Origin: Brevibacillus laterosporus
GTDB taxonomy: Bacteria > Bacillota > Bacilli > Brevibacillales > Brevibacillaceae
Length of the DNA: 64,000 nt
Direction: 5' to 3'
NCBI GenBank assembly: GCA_007833815.1
Contig: CP033464.1
Coordinates: forward strand, 2,303,501 to 2,367,500
Shown here: positions 25,959 through 37,523 of the stretch, in pieces
Position numbering within the stretch: the first letter of the stretch is position 1
Layout: each line of letters opens with the position of its first letter
Made by a program: the position numbers and the translations under genes
Notes under the pieces: model-generated
The model's input: the letters and a program-made list of their open reading frames with translations, nothing else
Database searches by the model: none
What the model was told of the DNA's origin: nothing

Positions 25959-26834
25959 ATGAAAAAGTCCATTTTTGCTTTATCAACAATGTTTCTAGTA
26001 AGTGCATCACTTCTTGGGTGTACTCAACAAGCCCAACCAACACAGACAGATAAACCAGCGGCCCAAGCAGAGGCTACGCCAAAGGTAGAAGAAAAAACAG
26101 GAGCTAGCGATGCTTTGAAAAGTGTAGCTGAAGCTTATCGAACATATTCTATTGATCAAATCGATCAATTTGTGGCATCCACTGAGAAATTCGTTACCGC
26201 GGTGAAAACAGGAGATTTGGAACAAGCGAAGCAATTATACGCTCCATCACGTATGTTTTATGAACGCATTGAGCCAATAGCAGAATCATTGGGAGATTTG
26301 GACCCTAAAATAGATGCTCGTGAAGGAGACGTACCAAAAGAAGAATGGGCAGGTTTCCACAAGATTGAGCAAGGTTTATGGGTAAACAAAACCACGAAAG
26401 GCTCTGAAAAAGTGGCTGATCAGTTGTTAAATGATGTGAAATTACTACGTGCTAAAGTAGAGACAGTGGAAGTGACACCAGAACTCTTAGTAACCGGTGC
26501 CGTTGATTTGCTAAATGAGGTATCTTCCTCCAAGGTAACAGGGGAAGAGGAGCGTTACTCACACACTGATCTGTATGATTTCGCTGCCAATGTAGAAGGC
26601 GCGCAAAAAATTTATGAGCTTTTGCAACCAACATTAATAACGAAGGATCAAAAAGTATCGGATGAGATCAAAAAACGTTTCGATGAAGTATTCGCACTAT
26701 TAGCCCCTTTTAAACAGGGTGAAAATTACGCTTCTTATACTGAATTAAAACCGGATCAGGTTAAAAAACTTAGCCAAGCGATTGATGCACTTGCTGAGCC
26801 ACTGTCCAAAATTGGTGTTGTGTTGGAGGGATAG
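25959..26834 (+). CDS. efeO: Iron uptake system component EfeO, lipoprotein
   Basis: The 291-residue protein is a lipoprotein (lipobox SLLGC, lipidated C21) with a linker rich in A, Q, P and T, followed by an imelysin/M75 domain. The metal-binding HxxE motif is HKIE at residues 134-137. Gram-positive EfeO/YwbM lacks the N-terminal cupredoxin domain found in Gram-negative EfeO, as here. It captures iron outside the membrane for EfeU. GAGGGGAG precedes the ATG. It is the first gene of efeO-efeB-efeU behind a Fur box. Confidence 0.93.
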   Translation: MKKSIFALSTMFLVSASLLGCTQQAQPTQTDKPAAQAEATPKVEEKTGASDALKSVAEAYRTYSIDQIDQFVASTEKFVTAVKTGDLEQAKQLYAPSRMFYERIEPIAESLGDLDPKIDAREGDVPKEEWAGFHKIEQGLWVNKTTKGSEKVADQLLNDVKLLRAKVETVEVTPELLVTGAVDLLNEVSSSKVTGEEERYSHTDLYDFAANVEGAQKIYELLQPTLITKDQKVSDEIKKRFDEVFALLAPFKQGENYASYTELKPDQVKKLSQAIDALAEPLSKIGVVLEG

Positions 26835-26839
26835 ACCTT

Positions 26840-28144
26840 ATGAAAGAAGAACGTGAGAAACAACAACAGAACACTACTTCTAATCAGGAAGACACAACAC
26901 TTTCTCGCCGAGACATGCTTAAAATGGTAGGGATGGGTGGACTGGGGCTTTTAGTCGGGGCAAGTGGAATGGGTGGTGTAATTGCAGCAGCTAACCATTT
27001 GCAAAGTGAGCCTGCCAAAACAAAGGGAAAATCAGGTCAAACGAAAGATGATATTGTTCCCTTCTATGGAGAATATCAAGCAGGTATTACTACCGAGGTT
27101 CAAAATTTTGCTTATGTAGCTGCTTTTGACCTAGATACAACCAAACGTTCAGATGTGATAGAACTTTTTAAAGATTGGACCTTGGCTACAGCAAACATGA
27201 CACAGGGTCTACCGGTGGAGGATACTAAGACAAGTCAGTATCTTCCTCCGGTGGATACGGGGGAAGCAGAGGGACTTGCTGCTTCCCAGCTTTCCATTAC
27301 GTTTGGCGTTAGTGCCCAGTTTTTTGTAAAAGACGGCATAGATCGTTATGGAATCAAAGCTAAACGTCCGCAAGCGTTGATCGAGCTACCACATTTTGCT
27401 CAAGATGATCTTCAACCAGAATGGACGGGTGGAGATATTGTTGTGCAGGTATGTGCTGATGATCAGCAGGTGGCGTTTCATGCGTTGCGCAATTTAATAA
27501 GAAGAGCGAGAGGCATCGCTACTATGCGTTGGAATCAAGCGGGTTTTCAACGCACCAAGCAAGCTGACCTAAAGGGAGAAACAGTGCGTAATTTGTTTGG
27601 TTTTAAAGATGGCACAGGTAATCCTAATGTGAAGGATCCAGCACAACTTAATCAACATGTCTGGGTACAGCCTATTGATGGGCCAGAATGGATGGTAGGC
27701 GGTTCCTATATGGTGTTTCGCCGCATTCAGATGCGTATCGAAGTATGGGATCGTACCAACCTGAACGATCAAGAACAGACATTTGGTCGACATCGAGCTA
27801 GTGGTGCTCCTTTAGGGGGAACAGACGAGTTTGAGCCATTACAGCCAGAGAAATTACCGGATGTTTCCCATGCCCGGATTGCACATGGAGATGGTTCGAT
27901 CAAAATTTTACGCAGATCCTACTCCTATGCAGATGGTATGGATGGGAAAACGGGAGCGCTCAATGCTGGTCTACTCTTTCTAAGCTATCAGCGAGATCCG
28001 ATCAAGCAATTTATCCCTATGCAACATAGATTGGCGAAGAACGATAAGCTAAACGAGTACATTGTTCATCGCGGAAGTGGTATGTTTGCTTGTTTCCCTG
28101 GAGTTAAAAAGGGTGGTTATATAGGTGAGGGCTTGTTCCGTTAA
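26840..28144 (+). CDS. efeB: Deferrochelatase/Dyp-type peroxidase EfeB, Tat substrate
   Basis: The 434-residue protein begins with a twin-arginine signal (LSRRDMLKMVGMGGLGLLVG) and continues as a Dyp-type heme peroxidase. The GxxDG motif appears as GFKDGTGNPN, and the proximal-histidine region as HARIAHGDGS with a conserved arginine downstream. EfeB is exported folded with heme by the Tat system; in the Bacillus system it oxidises Fe2+ to Fe3+ for EfeU, and a deferrochelatase activity has also been proposed. The ATG lies 5 bases after the efeO stop. Confidence 0.94.
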   Translation: MKEEREKQQQNTTSNQEDTTLSRRDMLKMVGMGGLGLLVGASGMGGVIAAANHLQSEPAKTKGKSGQTKDDIVPFYGEYQAGITTEVQNFAYVAAFDLDTTKRSDVIELFKDWTLATANMTQGLPVEDTKTSQYLPPVDTGEAEGLAASQLSITFGVSAQFFVKDGIDRYGIKAKRPQALIELPHFAQDDLQPEWTGGDIVVQVCADDQQVAFHALRNLIRRARGIATMRWNQAGFQRTKQADLKGETVRNLFGFKDGTGNPNVKDPAQLNQHVWVQPIDGPEWMVGGSYMVFRRIQMRIEVWDRTNLNDQEQTFGRHRASGAPLGGTDEFEPLQPEKLPDVSHARIAHGDGSIKILRRSYSYADGMDGKTGALNAGLLFLSYQRDPIKQFIPMQHRLAKNDKLNEYIVHRGSGMFACFPGVKKGGYIGEGLFR

Positions 28145-28179
28145 ACGTAGATCTATAACGAGTAGGAGTTGTGAGCCCC

Positions 28180-29940
28180 ATGTGGTTTTCTAAAAATAAA
28201 CAACGTGTCATGGCCATTTTTATGGTGGCTTGCTTTTTGTTGTCGGTAAGTATACCAGTTTGGGCTACAGAAGCAACGGATCGTCTCTTTGTCACGATGT
28301 CTGATGCTTTCTTGAAGACGAAACAACAAGATTGGCCACACGTAGAAACAACAATCAGCACTTTTGCTCTAGAGTGGGCTAAAGAGAGAATGGATATTCC
28401 TCAAGCAAAAGAAGTGGACAACGCGATCGCATACGTACAGACGGAGTTACAGAAAGAGGCAAAGGACGATAAGGCTATTTATGCCGGCCTACAACAATTG
28501 TCTAAAGCGTTGAGAACGTATGAAGAAACGATAACTCCAAAAAAAGAGGAGAACCTAGAGAAGCTTAAAGCTGTCCTTGCCCAACTGGAAAAATGGCAAA
28601 AAGATGTAAGCCAACAGAGCCAGCCAGAGATGCTCAAGGCCTATCAGTCCTTGGATAGAAATTGGACTAAGGCAGAATTAATTGTTCGAAACAAAAGCAT
28701 CATGGCATATGGAGATATTGAGAAGCAGATGGCTTTCGTGCGTATTGCGTTAAATGCCGAGCCGCTTGATTTGAAAAAAGTAGCTGAAAAAATGGATGGA
28801 CTCCACCAGTCTATCCAAGCATTTTTAGATGGAAAAACAAGTGGAGAGGCCCCAGCAGAAGGAACGTACTCCGTTCAAAGCTTACTAGATATGCTTTCGA
28901 CTTCAATCTCTGCTATTGGGGCCAATGATAATGCTACTGCTATTGATACCCTTAATCAATTTTTAACGATTTGGCCACTGGTCGAAGGTGAAATTATGAC
29001 GAGGGCACCTAGCTTATACGCAAAAGTGGAGAATGAGATTCCACTAGCTATCAGTGAACTTAGCTCTCAGGTTCCTAAGACTTCACAGGCAACTGATCGA
29101 TTGGCACAGCTACAGATTGATTTGGCTCCGTATGTGTCGAGTGGCTCTTACCACATGTGGGATGCTGCGGTAATCTTATTGCGTGAAGGATTCGAGGCTT
29201 TAATAATTGTAGCAGCCTTACTCTCCTTTTTGAGAAAAACCAACCACGCCCATCAACAAAAATGGATATGGGCAGGTGTGGGTGCTGGGATAATATGTAG
29301 TGGTTTGTTGGCTGTTGGTATCCAGATGTTCTTTTCTCAAGCGACAGCAGGTGCTAGCCGCGAATATTTAGAAGGTATTTTCGGGATTGCGGCTGTTGTG
29401 ATGATGGTGCTGGTAGGGAACTGGTTACATAATAAATCCAACATACAGAATTGGAATGTTTACCTTAAAGGCCAAGTGGAATCAGCAGTTGCTAAAGGTG
29501 GGCTATGGGCCATGGCAACCGTTAGTTTTCTAGCTATCTTCCGTGAAGGAGCAGAAACGGTTATTTTCTATATCGGGTTAGCTCCATCCATTACGATGAA
29601 AGAATTGCTTACGGGGATCGGTCTTGCGCTAGCTATCTTGGTGGTTGTTGGATTTGTGTTAATTCGTTATAGTGTAAAACTGCCGATTCGACTATTCTTT
29701 ACGACGGCCACCGTTGTTATCTATGCGCTAGCTTTCAAAATAGTTGGAGTTAGTGTTCACGCATTGCAAATCACCAAATCTTTACCTGTCCATCCTTTAA
29801 GCCAGGTACCTTTGTGGGAAGGAATCGGGTTATTTCCAACCATGGAAACAGTGCTGGCACAAGGAGTTTTACTGATAGTCGTGCTAGGTGTGTTCGTTTG
29901 GACACACAAACGGGCTAAAAAACCCGTGATTCCTGCATAA
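28180..29940 (+). CDS. efeU: Ferrous/ferric iron permease EfeU (FTR1 family)
   Basis: The 586-residue protein has a signal-like N-terminus, a long extracytoplasmic helical domain (about 30-320) and a seven-helix FTR1-type permease domain. Two iron-binding REGxE motifs are visible: LREGFEALIIVAAL and FREGAETVIFYIG. The N-terminal extension is typical of Gram-positive EfeU/YwbL, whereas E. coli EfeU is only the permease part. The start is ATG 28180 with TAGGAG upstream; a GTG at 28171 is too close to that site. It ends the operon, with a terminator at 29963. Confidence 0.93.
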   Translation: MWFSKNKQRVMAIFMVACFLLSVSIPVWATEATDRLFVTMSDAFLKTKQQDWPHVETTISTFALEWAKERMDIPQAKEVDNAIAYVQTELQKEAKDDKAIYAGLQQLSKALRTYEETITPKKEENLEKLKAVLAQLEKWQKDVSQQSQPEMLKAYQSLDRNWTKAELIVRNKSIMAYGDIEKQMAFVRIALNAEPLDLKKVAEKMDGLHQSIQAFLDGKTSGEAPAEGTYSVQSLLDMLSTSISAIGANDNATAIDTLNQFLTIWPLVEGEIMTRAPSLYAKVENEIPLAISELSSQVPKTSQATDRLAQLQIDLAPYVSSGSYHMWDAAVILLREGFEALIIVAALLSFLRKTNHAHQQKWIWAGVGAGIICSGLLAVGIQMFFSQATAGASREYLEGIFGIAAVVMMVLVGNWLHNKSNIQNWNVYLKGQVESAVAKGGLWAMATVSFLAIFREGAETVIFYIGLAPSITMKELLTGIGLALAILVVVGFVLIRYSVKLPIRLFFTTATVVIYALAFKIVGVSVHALQITKSLPVHPLSQVPLWEGIGLFPTMETVLAQGVLLIVVLGVFVWTHKRAKKPVIPA

Positions 29941-29962
29941 GAGAAATAGGAGCAAAGAGAGA

Positions 29963-29993
29963 GTCCGATCAGATTAAGTGATCGGGCTTTTTC
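29963..29993 (+). terminator. Terminator of the efe operon
   Basis: GTCCGATCA and TGATCGGGC form a 9-pair stem (one G-U) around a 7-base loop, followed by five T. Confidence 0.85.
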
Positions 29994-30101
29994 TCTCTAT
30001 TCATTTTCCATTGACCTTGTCCGAAAAGAAAGGTACGATCAAAAAAAGATTGGAAGCGACTCTAATTAGCATTTGGTTTATCCCGAGGGAGGATCATCAG
30101 C

Positions 30102-30935
30102 ATGAAAATAGCCAAGGTTATTAATAACAATGTGATCAGCGTGTACAACGATCAAAATAAAGAACTGGTTATGATGGGCAGAGGAATTGCCTTCCAGAAG
30201 CGCCCAGGTGATGTAGTCGAAGAAGAGAAGATCGAGAAAATTTTCACATTAGAAAATAAGGATATCTCCGAGAAGTTTAAAACATTACTTTATGAAATCC
30301 CGATGGAGTATATGGAAATCTCAGAGGAAATCATTCATCATGCTAAAATGAGTTTCGGAAAAAAGTTAAATGAGAGCATTTACGTTTCCCTTACTGATCA
30401 TATTTACTTTGCCATACAGCGAAACAAAGACGGATTAGATATTAAAAATGCCTTGCTTTGGGAGATCAAAAGATTGTATCAAGACGAATTTTCAGTTGGA
30501 CAAGAGGCAGTTAAACGAATCAAACAAAAATTGGGAGTTACACTACCTGAGGATGAAGCAGGATTTATTGCTTTACACATTGTAAATGCTGAATTAAACG
30601 AAGAAATGCCAACGATTGTTACCATCACGAAGGTTATGCAAGAGATTTTAAATATCGTTAAATATCATTTCAACATTGAAGTAGATGAGGAATCGTTGCA
30701 TTATTATCGGTTTATTACACATATAAAGTTTTTTGCTCAACGATTGTGTAAAGAAACCTACATGGAGAGCACCGATGATTTTTTATACGAGATGGTCAAG
30801 AGCAAATATCAAGAAGCTTATGAGTGTACGAAGAAAATCAAGCGACATATCCATAAGGAATACAAGCATGAGTTGACTAATGAAGAAGTGCTTTATCTAA
30901 CGATCCATATTCACAGGGTTGTAAACAAAAAATAA
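30102..30935 (+). CDS. licT: LicT/BglG-family transcriptional antiterminator
   Basis: The 277-residue protein has an N-terminal CAT RNA-binding domain (about 1-55, MKIAKVINNNVISVYNDQN) and two PTS regulation domains, PRD1 (about 65-170) and PRD2 (about 171-277). Their phosphorylatable histidines lie in contexts such as YVSLTDHIYFAI, FIALHIVNAE, RFITHIKFFAQRL and YLTIHIHRVV. LicT binds the RAT sequence in nascent RNA and prevents a terminator from forming when beta-glucosides are present. Two RATs lie immediately downstream, before the PTS gene, which fixes its target. The ribosome site is GAGGGAGG. The promoter and cre for the target begin 3 bases after its stop, so regulator and target are separately controlled. 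Confidence 0.92.
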   Translation: MKIAKVINNNVISVYNDQNKELVMMGRGIAFQKRPGDVVEEEKIEKIFTLENKDISEKFKTLLYEIPMEYMEISEEIIHHAKMSFGKKLNESIYVSLTDHIYFAIQRNKDGLDIKNALLWEIKRLYQDEFSVGQEAVKRIKQKLGVTLPEDEAGFIALHIVNAELNEEMPTIVTITKVMQEILNIVKYHFNIEVDEESLHYYRFITHIKFFAQRLCKETYMESTDDFLYEMVKSKYQEAYECTKKIKRHIHKEYKHELTNEEVLYLTIHIHRVVNKK

Positions 30936-30937
30936 TG

Positions 30938-30975
30938 ATGAAAGCGTTGACATTTATAAAAGAGCATGATATTTT
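30938..30975 (+). promoter_or_regulatory. cre site overlapping the bgl promoter
   Basis: TTGACA (30947-30952) and TATTTT (30970-30975) are 17 bases apart. ATGAAAGCGTTGACA (30938-30952) fits the CcpA cre consensus WTGNAANCGNWNNCW at every defined position and covers the -35, so glucose repression is expected. Confidence 0.85.
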
Positions 30976-31010
30976 ATAAGTAACTTAATAAGACATGTTC
31001 TTATTTATTA

Positions 31011-31039
31011 GGATTGTTACTGGTTAAGCAGGCAAAACC
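31011..31039 (+). promoter_or_regulatory. RAT antiterminator element 1
   Basis: A 29-base element beginning GGATTGTTACTGGTTAAGC and ending GGCAAAACC matches the LicT/SacY-type ribonucleic antiterminator. Its last bases overlap the 5' arm of terminator 1, so binding and termination are mutually exclusive. Confidence 0.92.
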
Positions 31040-31084
31040 TAAATGGTTGTCTATTTATATAGACAGCGATTTAGGTTTTTTTAA
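31036..31084 (+). terminator. LicT-controlled terminator 1
   Basis: AAACCTAAAT pairs with ATTTAGGTTT, with an inner TTGTCTAT/ATAGACAG stem, followed by a T run. Confidence 0.88.
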
Positions 31085-31097
31085 TTTCATACTACTA

Positions 31098-31125
31098 GGA
31101 TTGTTACTGGTAAGCAGGCAAAACC
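31098..31125 (+). promoter_or_regulatory. RAT antiterminator element 2
   Basis: This is a second copy of the RAT, 28 bases long, beginning GGATTGTTACTGGTAAGC. It differs from copy 1 only by lacking one T in the loop region. It again overlaps the 5' arm of its own terminator. Confidence 0.9.
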
Positions 31126-31188
31126 TAAATGTTTATTCATGTACGAGATTATTCTCGGTACGTGTGTAGATGTTTGGGTTTTTTTACA
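31121..31188 (+). terminator. LicT-controlled terminator 2
   Basis: AAACCTAAA pairs with TTTGGGTTT (one G-U) across a long, internally foldable loop (CGTAC-like arms), followed by seven T. Confidence 0.8.
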
Positions 31189-31200
31189 ATCACGAGATGA

Positions 31201-34647
<3,447 letters not shown>

Positions 34648-34652
34648 AATGA

Positions 34653-34690
34653 AAAGGCGCTAGGTTGTTTATAACCTTTGCGCCTTTTTT
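34653..34690 (+). terminator. Terminator of the bgl operon
   Basis: AAAGGCGC pairs with GCGCCTTT with an inner AGGTT/AACCT stem, followed by seven T. Confidence 0.88.
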
Positions 34691-34792
34691 TCATTCTGAT
34701 AGAAATGTGATAAATAAAAATAAAATATATAGAGTAGTCTAGAAGTTTGATTCATGATATAGTACGCTCTTAACAAGGTGGAGGTGTAAGAA

Positions 34793-35656
34793 TTGTTCAA
34801 ATTTTTAAAACAAATAATAATCATGCTCATTCTGGTGATTATAATGGCAGGATTACCACAGATGCTTGCCATTAACGAAGACGGATTACTGTTCATAACG
34901 CCAGAAAACGTAATCTTACAAACAGGGGCGCTCGTACATGATGTTTCCAAGGGCACCTTAGGAAAATACGCATCGGGTGAAAATATACGCAATATTTCAG
35001 ATGATATTTTTCCTTTTGCCAAACAATCATTTATTCTTTTGCTTTCCAGTTTGCTTGTAGCGATCGTTGTCAGTGTTTTGTTCGGATTGTTCCTGCACAG
35101 GTGGCGTGTTATTACTTGGATTAAAAAAATATTTGATTTTTTTTCCATTATTCCTGATTTTATTTTAATCCTGTTCTTTTTATTTACGTCGGTTACCCTC
35201 TACAAGGCAACAGGTATTCGTCTGATTACAATCTCACCGTTAAGCAAGGATTTGTCAAAGATCTGGTTCCCGGTGTTTGTTCTATCGATTGGACCGATGT
35301 TGTATTTGGTGAAACTGGTCGATCTGAAATACAAGCAAGTCGGTGGAGAGGATTACGTGCGAACAGCCGTAGCAAAAGGGCTAGGCGGATTACATGTTCA
35401 ATTACACCACATGTATAAAAATATAAAGCCTTTTTTTGTTGCTGATTTAAAGAAAGCGATCTCGATCTCCGTGGCCAATTTATTTATCGTGGAATATCTC
35501 CTAAATGTGTCAGGGATAACCCGGTTTATTTTTGGATCGTACCAATTTAATGTAGTGGTGATTGGTTTATGTATTTTGTTACTCATTACAGGTCTTGTCT
35601 ATGCGATCATTCGTTTTCTCCTATATTTGTTCGAGCGAGGTTTTATTTATGAATAA
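34793..35656 (+). CDS. ABC transporter permease, Opp/Dpp type (OppB-like)
   Basis: The 287-residue protein has an N-terminal membrane helix, an extracellular loop, and about five more helices forming a binding-protein-dependent permease domain. The EAA loop that contacts the ATPase reads DYVRTAVAKGLGGLHVQLHHM. It resembles the first permease of oligopeptide or nickel transporters. It starts at TTG 34793, behind AAGGTGGAGGTG. The next gene, a second permease, overlaps its end by 8 bases. No solute-binding protein or ATPase gene adjoins the pair, which is unusual. Confidence 0.78.
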   Translation: MFKFLKQIIIMLILVIIMAGLPQMLAINEDGLLFITPENVILQTGALVHDVSKGTLGKYASGENIRNISDDIFPFAKQSFILLLSSLLVAIVVSVLFGLFLHRWRVITWIKKIFDFFSIIPDFILILFFLFTSVTLYKATGIRLITISPLSKDLSKIWFPVFVLSIGPMLYLVKLVDLKYKQVGGEDYVRTAVAKGLGGLHVQLHHMYKNIKPFFVADLKKAISISVANLFIVEYLLNVSGITRFIFGSYQFNVVVIGLCILLLITGLVYAIIRFLLYLFERGFIYE

Positions 35657-36572
35657 GAGAAAAGGCAGAATTTCATTATGGTTGGGCTCCATTATTGTGG
35701 CCGTGCTATTCATGCTTGCCATTTTTGGTCCAATATTTGCTCCTTATGATATAGCGTTTCAGGTAAGAGCGGAATATGTGGAGGTAAATGGTGTGAAGGT
35801 CATTGTTTCACCCCCATTACCACCTTCTGAGAAATATCCACTAGGGACCGATAAATGGGGCCACGATATGCTCACCATCTTGTTATATGGTGCAAAATAT
35901 ACTTTGTTTGTGACAGTTGCTTGTGCGCTGTTACGAGTTGTGTTGGGGATGATTATTGGACTTAAAATAGGGATGGCAGATCGTCCGCAGAGATGGTGGC
36001 TCAGCCTAGAGAATGCTTGGGGGCATGTTCCACTGTTTTTGCCCGTATACTTTTTGTTGTATCGCATTAATGTGAATTCACCGTTATCATCCTTTTTTTT
36101 AGTGGTCATATTCGTTGTTGTTGTATCAGTGCTAGGTATTCCTAGTGTTGTATCATCTGTTCGGCAAAAGACAGAGCAGTTGAAAGAAGTTCCTTTTGTG
36201 ACGGCAGCCATTTCTCTAGGGGCCAGCAAAGATCACATCATGCTTCGACACATTCTTCCTCAAATAAAAGAGCAGATTATGATGCTATTTGTTATGGAAA
36301 TTATCGGTGTCATGACGTTGATGGGACAACTAGGTATTTTTAACCTGTTTATTGGTGGCACAATCGAGCAATTTGACCCGAGTATTTTTCTGACCAAAAC
36401 ATATGAATGGGCGGGGATGATCGGGCAAGCACGTTCTTTCCTACAAGCTAATCAATGGATTTTCTTTTTACCATTAACCGCTTTTATGCTTGCAGTCTTA
36501 GGATTTACTTTGATTGTCAACGGATTGAAAAAACGGTATGAAGAGGCTTATAATCGGACTCCTTATGTGTAG
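35649..36572 (+). CDS. ABC transporter permease, Opp/Dpp type (OppC-like)
   Basis: The 307-residue protein has an N-terminal helix followed by the OppC_N-type stretch IFGPIFAPYD, then PLGTDKWGHDMLTILLYGAKYTLFV, the characteristic region before the permease domain. The EAA loop is FVTAAISLGASKDHIMLRHILPQ. About six helices are visible. It would form a heterodimeric channel with the preceding gene product. The start ATG 35649 overlaps the upstream stop, indicating translational coupling. Substrate is unknown; peptides are one possibility by family, and a partner ATPase must be encoded elsewhere. Confidence 0.8.
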   Translation: MNKRKGRISLWLGSIIVAVLFMLAIFGPIFAPYDIAFQVRAEYVEVNGVKVIVSPPLPPSEKYPLGTDKWGHDMLTILLYGAKYTLFVTVACALLRVVLGMIIGLKIGMADRPQRWWLSLENAWGHVPLFLPVYFLLYRINVNSPLSSFFLVVIFVVVVSVLGIPSVVSSVRQKTEQLKEVPFVTAAISLGASKDHIMLRHILPQIKEQIMMLFVMEIIGVMTLMGQLGIFNLFIGGTIEQFDPSIFLTKTYEWAGMIGQARSFLQANQWIFFLPLTAFMLAVLGFTLIVNGLKKRYEEAYNRTPYV

Positions 36573-36579
36573 GGGAATG

Positions 36580-36623
36580 AAAAAACCCCCCCTTCTCTTC
36601 AATCATTCGAAGAAAAGGGAGGC
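36580..36623 (-). terminator. Terminator of gerE
   Basis: On the minus strand CCTCCCTTTTCTTC pairs with GAAGAGAAGGGGGG around GAATGATT, followed by TTTTTTC. It lies 16 bases beyond the gerE stop and faces the permease operon. Confidence 0.85.
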
Positions 36624-36638
36624 ATTTCACATTAGCGG

Positions 36639-36860
36639 TCAAATTTTTAATTCGCCAAGTCGCACCAATTCGACTACGGCTTGTGACCGCCCCTTCACGC
36701 CTAATTTTTGCATGACGTTACTGATGTGGTTTCTGACTGTTTTTTCGCTGATGAAGAGTTGTCCTGCAATCTCTTTTGTGGTCTTATCCTGGACCAGGAG
36801 TTCAAACACTTCTCTTTCGCGATTAGTTAATAACGGTTTACTTTGGTCGCTACTCTTCAA
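36639..36860 (-). CDS. gerE: Spore coat regulator GerE (LuxR-type DNA-binding protein)
   Basis: The 73-residue protein is a single LuxR-type helix-turn-helix: LTNREREVFELLVQDKTTKE, IAGQLFISEKTVRNHISNVM, KLGVKGRSQAVVELVRLGEL. Length and sequence fit GerE, the late mother-cell regulator of spore coat genes acting with sigma-K. It starts at TTG with AAGGAGGGG before it. A sigma-K-like promoter lies about 60 bases upstream. In Bacillus subtilis gerE lies between sdhB and racE; here it is also between them but 15 kb away from sdhB and transcribed from the opposite strand. Confidence 0.95.
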   Translation of the reverse strand: MKSSDQSKPLLTNREREVFELLVQDKTTKEIAGQLFISEKTVRNHISNVMQKLGVKGRSQAVVELVRLGELKI

Positions 36861-36918
36861 AACGTGCCACCCCTCCTTGTGGGCTCTACAGGAACAAGGT
36901 TGAGGGATACAGTCACCT

Positions 36919-36946
36919 TATCCTATGTCAGGGGGAGTGTGTTGGT
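36919..36946 (-). promoter_or_regulatory. Sigma-K-type promoter of gerE
   Basis: On the minus strand CATAGGATA (36927-36919) fits the -10 consensus CATAnnnTA and an AC (36946-36945) lies 17 bases upstream, as in the -35 consensus of sigma-K promoters. gerE is a known sigma-K gene in Bacillus subtilis. Confidence 0.7.
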
Positions 36947-37121
36947 GCCGAAGTAGCAGGCTTTTTAGGCTTTTGCCTTACATACTATTCATGGCGTTGG
37001 GTGCGGGTACCTCGGCCCCATTCATTTTCATATGTTATCAATAAATAATGTAAAAATTTCGTCTCCTACAGCCAGCCCTTCTTCATTATTGCAATGCAAA
37101 ATCTCATCCTCAGAGATGCCC
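36947..37121. other. Intergenic stretch between gerE and the thiT promoter
   Basis: No convincing gene is seen. On the minus strand the frame ending at 37028 would encode a protein-like acidic C-terminus (GISEDEILHCNNEEG) but it has no usable start or ribosome site and runs back into the TPP riboswitch, so at most it is a gene relic. Confidence 0.3.
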
Positions 37122-37150
37122 TTTGCAAAACATTTTGAATATGATATGGT
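37122..37150 (+). promoter_or_regulatory. Putative promoter of the thiT leader
   Basis: TTTGCA and TATGGT are 17 bases apart, about 35 bases before the TPP aptamer. Confidence 0.4.
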
Positions 37151-37185
37151 AATACTTAAATCGTAAGAATGAAAACGAAATAAGC

Positions 37186-37290
37186 GTGTACTAAACGGGG
37201 GCCGAGCAAATACGGCTGAGATTGTAACAGAACGCGTTACTAACCGTAGAACCTGAACTGGGTAATGCCAGCGGAGGGAGAGGTAGCTGA
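37186..37290 (+). ncRNA. TPP riboswitch (thi-box) controlling thiT
   Basis: The conserved elements are present in order: AAACGGGGGCC, CGGCTGAGATT, GTAGAACCTGAACTGGG and TAATGCCAGCGGAGGGAG. A terminator follows at 37349. Thiamine pyrophosphate would promote termination and reduce thiamine uptake. Confidence 0.95.
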
Positions 37291-37348
37291 CTTCAAGTGC
37301 GAAAGCCGTAGCTCTATCATTGGGATGGGGTTTTATCGCCGAGTTGAG

Positions 37349-37374
37349 AACCATCCGTCTAGGGTGGTTTTTTT
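37349..37374 (+). terminator. TPP riboswitch terminator
   Basis: AACCATCC and GGGTGGTT form a stem (one G-U) with a 5-base loop, followed by seven T. Confidence 0.88.
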
Positions 37375-37523
37375 GTGTACAAAACATGGAAGACACTTTC
37401 CACAACCAACAAGGAGATACAATCTGCTCTTATTTTTATTTTTGCTCTACAAATACTTGAGTTGGACGCTGTCTGTTCTCTGCTGCTTACATACAAATTG
37501 CAACAGAACGAGGAGGAAAAGAA

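Noticed and set aside
37028-37405. Minus-strand frame of 125 codons between gerE and thiT
   Set aside because: It runs antisense through the TPP riboswitch and terminator and has no ribosome site; only its last 30 codons look protein-like, which may be chance or a relic.
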